Shown piece by piece: positions 1 to 7,823 of a DNA stretch of 36,585 nt. A program made the translations under genes and the position numbers. The notes below the pieces were generated by a model, which was given only the letters and a program-made list of their open reading frames with translations, was not told the DNA's origin and ran no database searches. This DNA is from Bacteroidaceae bacterium (GTDB lineage: Bacteria > Bacteroidota > Bacteroidia > Bacteroidales > Bacteroidaceae). The stretch lies in the NCBI GenBank assembly GCA_017521285.1, contig JAFXDG010000126.1:1-36585 (forward strand). The letters run 5' to 3'. The first letter of the stretch is position 1, and each line of letters opens with the position of its first letter.

Positions 1-1
1 C

Positions 2-661
2 CAGGCCTTCCTGACGCTCTCGCAGAACCGCATAGAGGGACGCTATGGCGAACCGGCTCCTGCCGCTCCTACCGTGACGCGCTCGCAGGACTACGATGGA
101 AAGATTACCTTCTCATCGAGCAATGAGAAAGTGGTCAAAGTGAATGTCGAGACGGGCGAGCTGACCGTCGTGGGTGCCGGCACTGCCATCATCAGTGTCA
201 GTGGCGCAGAGACCGACTACCGTCTGGCTCCCGTCACCAAGACCTATACCGTATGGATTGACAAGGCTACGCCTGTCTTCTCCTTCGAAAAGGTGGCTGT
301 CACTGCCAACCTTGGTGCTGCTGTGCCAGCGAACAAGCTCTGCGTCGGCCTCTACGACGGCGAGGTACAATACACCTCGAGTGATGAGCAGATTGCCACC
401 GTCAGTCAAGATGGCGTGGTAACGTCACTGGCCATTGGTGAAGTCACTATCACAGCCACAGGTGCAGAGACCGACAACTGCTACGAGGCCCAACAGGCTC
501 AGTATCAGCTGACAATATCCGACGCCTCTGGCATCAGCACCATTATGTCCGATGCTGCCAGCACAGGCAAGGCCTACAACCTGAAAGGACAGCAAGTAAA
601 CCTGCCGACATCTGGCAAAGGGGTATATATTATCGGTGGAAAGAAAGTGGTGAGGGATTGA
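2..661 (+). CDS. Partial secreted/surface protein with Ig-like (BIG2-type) repeats and C-terminal sorting-like tail
   Basis: The frame is open from the left edge, so the N-terminus lies outside the window; about 219 residues are visible. Two successive Ig-like repeats can be seen, each with the pattern of bacterial BIG2 domains: a stretch like ITFSSSNEKVVKV or VQYTSSDEQIATV, then a turn with G-x-V/L-T and an AxGxAxIxxxGAETD strand. The last 30 residues (AYNLKGQQVN...GVYIIGGKKVVRD) resemble the short por/type IX-like tails found on many Bacteroidales exported proteins. This suggests export and surface anchoring. The catalytic or binding part, if any, is upstream and unseen. The stop coincides with the end of an antisense ferredoxin remnant, and a bidirectional terminator lies about 190 bp downstream. 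The substrate is unknown. Confidence 0.8.
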   Translation, partial: QAFLTLSQNRIEGRYGEPAPAAPTVTRSQDYDGKITFSSSNEKVVKVNVETGELTVVGAGTAIISVSGAETDYRLAPVTKTYTVWIDKATPVFSFEKVAVTANLGAAVPANKLCVGLYDGEVQYTSSDEQIATVSQDGVVTSLAIGEVTITATGAETDNCYEAQQAQYQLTISDASGISTIMSDAASTGKAYNLKGQQVNLPTSGKGVYIIGGKKVVRD

Positions 662-776
662 ACACATACTGTCCGCGTTTCATCTTACCCCAGTGGATGG
701 CGTGTTGCGGGCAGTGGTGGTAACAGGCCAGGCAATTCGTGCAACTGCCATCATGCTTCCAGCGTGGTGGCAGTCT
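630..776 (-). pseudogene. Remnant of the C-terminus of an EFR1-type 4Fe-4S ferredoxin
   Basis: Reading the minus strand from about 770 gives PPRWKHDG, then a ferredoxin cluster motif C-T-N-C-L-A-C-Y-H-H-C-P-Q-H-A-I-H-W-G, then GKMKRGQYVF, and a stop at 630-632. The spacing CxxCxxCxxxCP is that of a [4Fe-4S] site, and the CLACYHHCPQHAI context is what I know from the second cluster of EFR1-family ferredoxins (flavodoxin fused to two clusters). Upstream, up to about 840, I find neither the first cluster nor the flavodoxin domain in any minus-strand frame. Only about 40 codons survive, and the end overlaps the stop of the opposite-strand gene. I read it as a decayed gene fragment, not a functional short protein. 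Confidence 0.65.
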
Positions 777-844
777 GACGAGTTGATGAGGGGCATGCGG
801 CGCTATTCCTTCTTGCTTACAACTGTTAGTCTGGTAGCCTTAAC

Positions 845-891
845 TGAAAAAAGGCCAATCGCGTTTCTTGATTTTTGCGATTGGCTTTTTT
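845..891. terminator. Bidirectional intrinsic terminator
   Basis: A 9-bp perfect stem (GCCAATCGC at 854-862 with GCGATTGGC at 877-885) has a 14-nt loop. It is flanked by an A-run on the left and six T on the right, so it can stop transcription from both sides. It lies between the rightward Ig-like gene and the end of the leftward M16 peptidase gene. Confidence 0.85.
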
Positions 892-911
892 GTATTGTCT
901 CTTTTTCCTTC

Positions 912-3782
912 TTACGGATTCATCACCACCTCAACTGTGTGCTTCGAGCGGACGAGCTTGCGGGCCAGCCGCTGCACATCCTTGGGAGTGACCTGTTGCA
1001 GGGTCTCGCCGTTGGTGAGCATGTCGTCCGAATGGTAACGCACGCGTTCGGTGAGGGCGGCCATCCAGAAAGCATCGGTGGCGCGGTAGGCGGTGTGTTG
1101 TTTCTGTAGGTATTCCTTCGCTTTGTTGAACAGGTCGGTTGAAGGACCCTCGTCGGCCACTTGGCGGAGCAGGCCGATGGCTTTCTGTAACAGGGACTGT
1201 GCCTGTTGGGGATTGGTGTTGAAGTTGAACATCAGCGTCAGTTCGTCGGCCGGCTGGCGCGAGATGCGCGAGGTGACGCTGACATTGTAGGTGCCGCCCT
1301 CCTGCTCGCGCAGAGTTTCGGTGCACAGGCTGTTCATCACTTCGCTGAGGATGGCGCAGGCCATGTTGTTCTTGGCAGTGTAGCGCTCTTTGGCCAGCAT
1401 GTTGTAGATGACGGTGGTGACGGAGTTCTCCATCGGCACCTGAACGTGGCAGACGTGCTTTCCGCGACGCAGGCGGGGCAGGGCACTGAGGTCGGCCTGC
1501 TCGCACTCCTTTGGATTGCCGGGCAGCGAGGCTATGTATTCACAGAGGAGCGGGCGGAGGGAATCGATGTCCATCTTTCCCACAAAGATGAAGGTGAAAT
1601 CGGCCGCATTGGCAAAGCGCTCTTGGAAGAGGGTGAGCGTGCGGGCGTAGTCAACGCTATCGGCCAAGGCCAATGATGCCTTCCGGCTACGCGGATGGGG
1701 CTGGTACATGGTGGCGCGCAGCGTGTCGCTGAACAGGGTCATGGGACTCTCCATCCGTTGGGTGAGTGTGTTCCGCATATTCTGTTGCCAGCGGAGGAAG
1801 GCTGTGCTGTCCTGACGGGGAGAGGTGGTGAAGCGCAGGTACATCAGTTGGAGCAAGTCCTCCACGTCAGCCCACTTGCTGCCGTCGCTGAAGGTTTCGG
1901 TGAGAGTCCCCACATTGGTCTGGTACGAAGCGGTGCTGCCTTCTAAAGCGCGTCCGAGCTGACGGACCGACAGATGGGCCAGTCCGCCCATGCCGGGCAG
2001 GGCGTTGATGGCATTGATGTTGTTGTACTCTTCATCGGGAATCAGTGAAGTGCCGCCGTGGCTGATGGCCGTCAGTTGCAGGATGCCGTTCGCGGCCTTG
2101 GTGGGTTTCAGTATCACTCGCGCTCCGTTGCTGAGGGTCAGTTCGTGCGTGCCATATTCCGTGTTTTCCACCTCTTTTACGATACTTCCTTTCATAGGCT
2201 TTTCCTTCATCAGTTCGGGTGCGGGCTCCGTTTCGGGTATCTGGTAGGGGGTGGTCTTCTGTCCCCACGCCTGACCATAGGCTTGTAACACTTCGGTCTC
2301 GGTGGGCCAATGGTTGCCTTCACGCTCTTGTCCTTGTAAGAGGATGGCCACACCGCCTTGACTGTAGATGAATTGGTTGAAACGGGCGTTCACGTCGGCC
2401 AAAGTCAGGCTCTGCAACAATTGGCGGTAGAGCTTCATCTCCTCGGCTTGGGAGAGCAGGGGATGGCTGTGCAGGAAGTGTGCCATACACTTCTGTACGA
2501 GAGTGTTGTTAGGCAATGCGGTGCCGATGTTCTCCTCGGTAATGCTGATGGAGCGGCGCAAATCGTTGCATACGCGCTCGAACTCAGCAGGGGTGAAGCC
2601 GTGTTCCATGGCACGCTTGAGCTGGAACACCAATGCCGACATGGCCTGCATCCAATTGTCCTCTTTGAAATTGGCATGGGCCGACAGGGCTTTCTTGGTC
2701 ATGGACAAAGAGTAGTCTCCATCGGAGAACCGTAGGGTGAGTCCTTGTGGGTTGTTGCCCGCTGTGGCTTGGTCATACAGACGGTAGGAGAGCATGGAGA
2801 TAATCATCTGTCGGCATAAGTTCTCTTTCTGACCAGCTAAGGTGAGGTTGGCTTCTGAGGGTTGGGGGGTGTACTTGTAGCTGATGCGCAGCGTGCCCGA
2901 AGATAGTTCAGGGTCAGTGCCTATGGCCACGATGGGCGAGGCATTGTCCGCCACGGTAAAGTAAGGACGCTCAGTGGCATTCTTTTTCCGTGGAATATCT
3001 GTCCAAAGGGTTTGGATGCGTTTCTCCACCCAATCGGCATCGACATCGCCTGCCACGATGATGGCCTGCAGGTCGGGACGATACCAACGGTGATAGTAGT
3101 CGCGCAGAGCCTTGTGGGGGAAGTTGTCCACCACCTCCATCAGCCCGATGGGCATCCGATGGGCATAGCGGTTTCCGTCGGGGAAGAGTTTGGGGAGTGT
3201 CTGCTCGTAGATGCGTTCGCGTGCACCTGTCTTGGTGCGCCACTCTTCGTGGATAACCTTGCGCTCGGCATCAATTTCCTTTCCTTCCAACGAGATGAAA
3301 CCGCTCCAGTCGTGGAGAATCAAGAGGCAGGAATCTACCAATCCTTCGCGCCGGGTGGGTACGTTGGAGAGGTTATAGACCGTCTGGTCAAAGGAGGTAT
3401 AGGCATTGATGTCGGTGCCGAAGCGCACTCCGTTTTCCTCCAAATACTCGATCAGCCGCTTGCCCGGGAAATTCTTGGTGCCATTGAAGGCCATGTGTTC
3501 CAGGAAGTGGGCCAGTCCGCGCTGATCTTCTTCCTCCAGGATAGAACCAACCCGTTGCACAATGTAGAACTCGGCCTGCCCTGTAGGCTTCTGGTTAGGA
3601 CAAATGTAGTAGGTCAGTCCGTTGGACAGCGTGCCGTAACGTACCGCCGGATCCATGGGAAGAGTTTGGGCAAAAGTAAGGAGAGGGAAGAAAAGGAGGA
3701 AGAAAAAAAAGACCCACCCCCTTGCCCCTCCCTGTATGGAGGGGAGTAGGTAGTTTAGACTATGATGATATTTCTTATTCAT
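912..3782 (-). CDS. M16 family zinc metallopeptidase (pitrilysin/PqqL-like), exported
   Basis: This 956-residue peptidase has the inverted zinc motif HFLEH at residues 92-96 and a likely third ligand Glu at about 173 (EIDAERKVIHEEW). The length fits a two-lobed M16 protein with N- and C-terminal halves in one chain; the second half lacks its own HxxEH, as usual. The N-terminus is a signal peptide: a basic start (MNKKYHH), a hydrophobic core (VFFFFLLFFPLLTFA) and cleavage near AQ. Between them sit 13 residues (LLPSIQGGARGWV) encoded by a palindromic repeat, see 3711-3749. No in-frame start lies after the repeat, so the insertion is part of the protein. It is the last gene of the SusC/SusD set, 91 bp after the PKD-like gene. 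The likely role is cleavage of peptides in the periplasm or at the outer membrane. Confidence 0.92.
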   Translation of the reverse strand: MNKKYHHSLNYLLPSIQGGARGWVFFFFLLFFPLLTFAQTLPMDPAVRYGTLSNGLTYYICPNQKPTGQAEFYIVQRVGSILEEEDQRGLAHFLEHMAFNGTKNFPGKRLIEYLEENGVRFGTDINAYTSFDQTVYNLSNVPTRREGLVDSCLLILHDWSGFISLEGKEIDAERKVIHEEWRTKTGARERIYEQTLPKLFPDGNRYAHRMPIGLMEVVDNFPHKALRDYYHRWYRPDLQAIIVAGDVDADWVEKRIQTLWTDIPRKKNATERPYFTVADNASPIVAIGTDPELSSGTLRISYKYTPQPSEANLTLAGQKENLCRQMIISMLSYRLYDQATAGNNPQGLTLRFSDGDYSLSMTKKALSAHANFKEDNWMQAMSALVFQLKRAMEHGFTPAEFERVCNDLRRSISITEENIGTALPNNTLVQKCMAHFLHSHPLLSQAEEMKLYRQLLQSLTLADVNARFNQFIYSQGGVAILLQGQEREGNHWPTETEVLQAYGQAWGQKTTPYQIPETEPAPELMKEKPMKGSIVKEVENTEYGTHELTLSNGARVILKPTKAANGILQLTAISHGGTSLIPDEEYNNINAINALPGMGGLAHLSVRQLGRALEGSTASYQTNVGTLTETFSDGSKWADVEDLLQLMYLRFTTSPRQDSTAFLRWQQNMRNTLTQRMESPMTLFSDTLRATMYQPHPRSRKASLALADSVDYARTLTLFQERFANAADFTFIFVGKMDIDSLRPLLCEYIASLPGNPKECEQADLSALPRLRRGKHVCHVQVPMENSVTTVIYNMLAKERYTAKNNMACAILSEVMNSLCTETLREQEGGTYNVSVTSRISRQPADELTLMFNFNTNPQQAQSLLQKAIGLLRQVADEGPSTDLFNKAKEYLQKQHTAYRATDAFWMAALTERVRYHSDDMLTNGETLQQVTPKDVQRLARKLVRSKHTVEVVMNP
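3711..3749 (-). repeat. 39-bp palindromic repeat inserted in frame in the M16 signal peptide
   Basis: Read on the minus strand this encodes L-L-P-S-I-Q-G-G-A-R-G-W-V, residues 12-24 of the M16 peptidase. It contains an inverted pair (CCCTCC...GGAGGG) followed by a G-rich arm ending GGTGGGTC. It differs from the copy at 6209-6247 by one base in 39. It lies between the basic and hydrophobic parts of the signal peptide. Confidence 0.85.
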
Positions 3783-3812
3783 AATGTTTTTAGGGTGACA
3801 AGCTATTTATTT

Positions 3813-3843
3813 CCCTCCCTGACAGGGAGGGTTAGGGTGGGTC
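3813..3843 (+). repeat. Related palindromic repeat, opposite orientation, before the M16 start codon
   Basis: CCCTCCCTGACAGGGAGGG followed by a G-rich arm ending GGTGGGTC is about 80% like the 39-bp element but faces the other way. It lies in the 91-bp gap between the PKD-like and M16 genes. Together with 3711-3749 it brackets the M16 start codon (3780-3782) as an inverted pair 63 nt apart. Confidence 0.75.
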
Positions 3844-3873
3844 TGTAGGGCTTGCTGGTCGGGTCTCTCTTTC

Positions 3874-5388
3874 TTACTTTTTCTTATACATAATCTTCAC
3901 CGGCTGGTAGCAGACGTTCTCATACTTGTTGAGCACGGTGCCCTTGTCAGTGTCGATGACCCACACACTGCCGTTAAGCCCCGGTTGGTCAGGTTCGTAG
4001 AAGGCAATATAAGTGCGGGTGTGGTCGGCGCTGAGCTCAAGACCAGTGATGATGGCCGATTCGGAGCCGACGGTCAGGAGGTCATCGGCAGCGGTAATCA
4101 TCTGTGAGGAGGTGTAGTTCCAACGTTTCACTTTGTTTCCCTCAGCAAAAAGCATGGAGTAATAAGTCCGGTTGGCTACGCAGGGAGTGGTTTCGGTGAG
4201 GGATAGCTGTCCGATGCCGCACATCTGGTAACCGCCGTTGTCGATGAGGACATTTTCCAATGTTTCGGAATTGTATTCCCAAAAATCAACGGAGAGCCGA
4301 CTCTTCTGGAACATGATGCCGGTGGCATTGGATGTGATGACGAGTGCTTCAGGATTACCTCCGGCCCGCTTCTGTTCGTCGGTCATGCGCACAAGCACCA
4401 TCTTGCGGATGCTGAGTCCATTGAAGAAGTTGGCTGTTCCCTGACATTCCTCGCGACTCAGGTGGTACTTCTTGCCACAATAGTAGGGGCCATATCCACG
4501 ATAAATCATGCAGAGGGCATTGATGTCGGTGTCCCAATAAAGGAGATTGTAGTTTCCGCCTGAGCCTCCGTCGCTGATGATAGCTGTCTGAGCATAAGTA
4601 TAGGGAAGTTTTACAGGCTTGGCCAACGCTCCTTCAGTGGTGGAGAACTCATAGACATGCCCGTTCTCACACAGCACAGGATAAGCCACACCCGAAGCTC
4701 CCACGGAGGGAATGCCCATCTGGGTAGGTTTGAAGTCGGGGTACTCTGGAGCCGTAATCATGTTTTCCACCACGAAGGTCTTTTCGTTGAGGTAATAGAT
4801 GGTGGCAGGTGAGGTGCCGTTCTCGTTGCCTTGGCAAGCAACGATGAGGCTTCCGCTGCTCTGTACCATGTCGGCCGGGTTGGCAGCAAAGGCATAATCT
4901 GTGTTGTTGGCACTGAATTGGTCGCCTGTCATGAACCCGGTCGGCTCACTTCCGTCGGCAGGCATGAGCATGAAGGAAAGCATACTGTTTCCCTCGGCAT
5001 CCTTGCTGATAAGGGTGATACCCTCTTCGTAAGGTGAGTTGACGTGAAGCTCAAAGGGGAAGAACGTTTTTCCATCACTGTTCTCTACAATCAGACGGCA
5101 TTGGTAGCTGCCCAACTCTTTGCCTTCATAGACAAACTCTTTGTCGTGACTGTATGTCTCCAGATTGATTTCCCACGTATAGGTAAGTTCTTTTTCACGG
5201 GTTGTCTGGCTGACGACGGGTGAAATGGTGAGTGTTTCGTTCTTGTTGATGTTGTACACCTGTTGGATGGAAGTACTGTCGATGACTATTTCCGAAATGG
5301 GGCGGTTGCCCAACGTGGTTTCATCGTCGAAACAAGAAGTGAGAGATGTTGTCAATAGGGCGATTGCCAATATATTCTTTAGTTTCAT
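3874..5388 (-). CDS. PKD-like family outer-membrane lipoprotein
   Basis: The protein has 504 residues with a lipoprotein signal ending LTSC (Cys19), followed by acidic residues (FDDE), typical of a lipoprotein exported to the surface in Bacteroidetes. Residues about 30-120 look like a PKD-like Ig fold (LTYTWEINLE, GSYQCRLIVENSDG, FFPFELHVNS). The rest (ITLISKDAEGNSMLSFML..., ending with a VWVIDTDKGTVLNKYENV strand) resembles beta-propeller strands. This family usually travels with DUF4843 proteins beside SusC/SusD pairs, as here; it starts 37 bp after the DUF4843 gene. The role is inferred to be surface binding of the imported substrate or assembly of the transporter. There are no catalytic residues I can name. 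Confidence 0.85.
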   Translation of the reverse strand: MKLKNILAIALLTTSLTSCFDDETTLGNRPISEIVIDSTSIQQVYNINKNETLTISPVVSQTTREKELTYTWEINLETYSHDKEFVYEGKELGSYQCRLIVENSDGKTFFPFELHVNSPYEEGITLISKDAEGNSMLSFMLMPADGSEPTGFMTGDQFSANNTDYAFAANPADMVQSSGSLIVACQGNENGTSPATIYYLNEKTFVVENMITAPEYPDFKPTQMGIPSVGASGVAYPVLCENGHVYEFSTTEGALAKPVKLPYTYAQTAIISDGGSGGNYNLLYWDTDINALCMIYRGYGPYYCGKKYHLSREECQGTANFFNGLSIRKMVLVRMTDEQKRAGGNPEALVITSNATGIMFQKSRLSVDFWEYNSETLENVLIDNGGYQMCGIGQLSLTETTPCVANRTYYSMLFAEGNKVKRWNYTSSQMITAADDLLTVGSESAIITGLELSADHTRTYIAFYEPDQPGLNGSVWVIDTDKGTVLNKYENVCYQPVKIMYKKK

Positions 5389-5425
5389 TGCTGAATGTAT
5401 ATTATCTGATTATTTTTCTGTCTAT

Positions 5426-6310
5426 CTACACTGCAAACGGGTCGGGGAAATCAAAGGGAAAGTCGGGGTATTCGTCCAGAATCATTTCCCTGTTGGCTGG
5501 GTCGTTGAAGTGCTCATACATGGGTTGGTAGATGTACTTCTTGAAGATGGTGCGATACTGGTATGGGTCGCCGTATTCTATGTGCTCCAGATTTTCGCCA
5601 TAGAGCTTCACCATTTTCTTGTAGGTCTCGGGTTGGATGGCTTCAATGGCATGGAAATATTCTACCATTTTGATGAACTTATACGGATGCCATACTCCAA
5701 GGGAACTGAGTGACCAGACCTTTTCTCCATGCGCATTGTACCAAGCCGGCTGTTCTACGGCATTGTCAAATTTGCTTTGGTGTACTTGGCTGAGTGAATC
5801 GAGCGTGGGAGTGAAGTGCTCATTCTTTACCAAACGGAGGGTCAGTTGGTAACGTTCGTACCCGTTGGCATAGTCGCCTTGCAGTCCGTCGCGCAGGATG
5901 CGGATGGGGATGTAGCCTGTGATGGAGTCGGGCAGAATGACAGCCTCGTCTATCTCGTACTGCACGCCTTCTATAGCTTTGCATTGGTCTGTCACCAATT
6001 CAAAGCCGATGGAGCGGGATACCTTTGACGGAGCGCCCATAATCTGTACCGGAACTTTCAGCGTGTATTCCCTTACTTCGATGGGGGTGACACTGAAGGA
6101 GTATTGGCTGGAGTCGCTGGTGAAATAGATACCTGTATAGGATGTGTCGAACTTCATGTAGTCTTCATCCTCGCAGGCTGTGAAGCCGAGGGCAAAGATT
6201 ACTACACAGACCCACCCCCTTACCCCTCCCTGTATGGAGGGGAGTAGATGGCTTGCACCTGATTTATTGAAGAATATTGTTTTCATATTTGAATATATAG
6301 TTTTTATCAT
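5426..6310 (-). CDS. DUF4843 domain lipoprotein with repeat-derived signal peptide insertion
   Basis: This lipoprotein of 294 residues (or 286 if the second ATG at 6284-6286 is used) has a lipobox GFTAC (Cys46, or Cys38 from the second Met) followed by EDED. The body (MKFDTSYTGIYFTSDSSQ..., YTLKVPVQIMGAPSKVSRSI) matches the DUF4843 family found beside SusD and PKD-like proteins. Residues 22-34 (LLPSIQGGVRGWV) come from the same repeat as in the M16 gene, making this signal peptide unusually long for a lipoprotein (45 residues before the Cys). There is no alternative start after the repeat. The gene lies 51 bp after susD. Its function is not known; it is probably a surface component of the uptake complex. 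Confidence 0.85.
   Translation of the reverse strand: MIKTIYSNMKTIFFNKSGASHLLPSIQGGVRGWVCVVIFALGFTACEDEDYMKFDTSYTGIYFTSDSSQYSFSVTPIEVREYTLKVPVQIMGAPSKVSRSIGFELVTDQCKAIEGVQYEIDEAVILPDSITGYIPIRILRDGLQGDYANGYERYQLTLRLVKNEHFTPTLDSLSQVHQSKFDNAVEQPAWYNAHGEKVWSLSSLGVWHPYKFIKMVEYFHAIEAIQPETYKKMVKLYGENLEHIEYGDPYQYRTIFKKYIYQPMYEHFNDPANREMILDEYPDFPFDFPDPFAV
6209..6247 (-). repeat. 39-bp palindromic repeat inserted in frame in the DUF4843 signal peptide
   Basis: It is identical to 3711-3749 except for one base, which changes the Ala codon to Val (L-L-P-S-I-Q-G-G-V-R-G-W-V). It has the same reading frame and the same place in the signal peptide, between the N-terminal Met-Lys part and the hydrophobic core. 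Confidence 0.85.
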
Positions 6311-6330
6311 ATTGTTCGTCCTATTTTTTT

Positions 6331-6360
6331 CTCCCTCCTTATAGGGAGGGGTGGGAGGCT
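6331..6360 (+). repeat. Related palindromic repeat between susD stop and DUF4843 start
   Basis: CTCCCTCCTTATAGGGAGGG followed by GTGGGAGGCT is a diverged member of the same repeat family, facing opposite to 6209-6247. It abuts the susD stop codon (6362-6364) and, with 6209-6247, brackets the DUF4843 start region. Confidence 0.65.
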
Positions 6361-6361
6361 G

Positions 6362-7786
6362 TCAAAGTCTGTTCTCGTATTCACTGTCGGGAATAGGAAC
6401 CACATATATCTTCTTGCTGGCTGGGATGACTTTTTCCTTTCCCGTGGCATTGTCCCATGCATTGATGTTCAGGTGTTGGCGTTTCAAGTTGAAGAACGTC
6501 TGTCCTTCGCCGAAATACTCCTTGAAGCGTTCGAGGTTGATAAGTTCCTGAGTCAGTGTCTGGTCTTTGATTGCTGATAATCCGCGCGACTCCAATACCT
6601 GGTTGTAATATTCGGTAGCCGATTCTATGTCGCTCTCCAACAGAGCTTCAGCCATGATGTAGTACATTTCGGGCAGGCGGATGAGGTTGATTCCTTGAAT
6701 CAGTTCTTTAGGACGCGATGAACCCATGTTCTGCAATTCATACGAATCGGTGAGTTTGCTCAGTCGCAATGTGGGAGTACCACCCAATTCAACCGAAGTG
6801 AAGTAGGCAGTTGTGCGGTAATCCAATCCGTCGGCCTGTTGTTCGTAAATGCTTTCAATGTCACCACGCGGATTCAAGGAGTAGTAGCTGGTGGTAGCTT
6901 GCAACTTGGCATACACATTGTTGTAGAACTCTGCAAAATAGATGCCGAAGAGTGTCTCTTTTTCGGAAAGCACGCCGGCAATGTCGCCATTGATGTCGGT
7001 CTTCACATTCAGTTTGTAAGGGCTTTCATCAATCACCTTCTTGGCATAGACGGCTGCATTTTCTTTGTCGCCCATGGTCAGATAGACGCGTGCCATCAGT
7101 GCCTGCACGGCATAGAGGTTGCAATGAATCTGACGGTCGGTCATGAAAAGTCGGTCGTTTACGTACTGTGCTTCGTCAGCCAACAGGCGCTCTGCTTCGT
7201 GCAAGTCGGCCAAGATGTGTTCATAGTTCTTGGTTAGCGGTTCGAAGTCTGGTGTATTCAGCGAGAACTCCGTGGCGTAGGGGATTCCTTCTGCTTCGGG
7301 GTTCTGTGTGATCTGTTCGGCATAGAGGCGCATGAGGTCGAAGTGCATGAAGGCGCGGAGTCCCAACGCTTCACCTTTATATATGGTATAAGGGTATTTG
7401 GAGGCTGAGGCTACGAGGTCGGCGGCCAAGATGCTGTTCACGTTGGAAATGTTCTTGTACATGGCCGTCCATATACCTTCGAACATACCTTTTACGTTGG
7501 TGTTGTCGTACTCATAATTCCCCATCGCTTCGATGGAGGTGTTGCCCTTGCAGGTAAGGTTTTGTGCCAATATCTCCATGGTGGAAAAGTGCAGCTCTTG
7601 TCCGTAGAGCGTTTGGTTACGCATCTGTGAATAGACTCCGTAGAGAGCATCCTCAATACCTTCGGGCGAGGTCAGCATTTCGTCACCCTTAATCTGTCCT
7701 TCGGGGGTGATGTCAAGGAAATCGTCGCAAGCGGTGAAAGTAACTCCACAAACGATGGCGAAAAGTATATATTTGAAAGTCTTCAT
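6362..7786 (-). CDS. RagB/SusD family nutrient uptake outer membrane lipoprotein
   Basis: The protein has 474 residues with a signal peptide ending TFTAC (Cys20) and DDFLDITPEGQI, the hallmark N-terminus of SusD-like proteins. Helical TPR-like segments follow (GIWTAMYKNISNVNSIL, GEALGLRAFMHFDLMRLYAEQ) and the C-terminus has the usual NLERFKEYFGEGQTFFNLKRQ pattern. SusD proteins are the surface lid that captures substrate for the SusC channel. It follows susC by 37 bp of T/A-rich direct repeats and is certainly cotranscribed. The sequence does not show whether the ligand is a peptide or a glycan. Confidence 0.93.
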   Translation of the reverse strand: MKTFKYILFAIVCGVTFTACDDFLDITPEGQIKGDEMLTSPEGIEDALYGVYSQMRNQTLYGQELHFSTMEILAQNLTCKGNTSIEAMGNYEYDNTNVKGMFEGIWTAMYKNISNVNSILAADLVASASKYPYTIYKGEALGLRAFMHFDLMRLYAEQITQNPEAEGIPYATEFSLNTPDFEPLTKNYEHILADLHEAERLLADEAQYVNDRLFMTDRQIHCNLYAVQALMARVYLTMGDKENAAVYAKKVIDESPYKLNVKTDINGDIAGVLSEKETLFGIYFAEFYNNVYAKLQATTSYYSLNPRGDIESIYEQQADGLDYRTTAYFTSVELGGTPTLRLSKLTDSYELQNMGSSRPKELIQGINLIRLPEMYYIMAEALLESDIESATEYYNQVLESRGLSAIKDQTLTQELINLERFKEYFGEGQTFFNLKRQHLNINAWDNATGKEKVIPASKKIYVVPIPDSEYENRL

Positions 7787-7823
7787 TCGGCTTTTAATTT
7801 TTAACTTTTAATTTTTAATTTAG

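Noticed and set aside
693-1109. 138-codon rightward frame
   Set aside because: It runs through the terminator at 845-891 and into the M16 gene on the other strand; no domain or start signal.
3012-3749. 245-codon rightward frame over the M16 gene
   Set aside because: Antisense shadow of the well-supported M16 peptidase; ends in the repeat and has no recognisable motif.
7787-7823. T/A-rich direct repeats between susC and susD as a terminator
   Set aside because: No stem can form; it looks like simple A/T slippage sequence in an operon gap.
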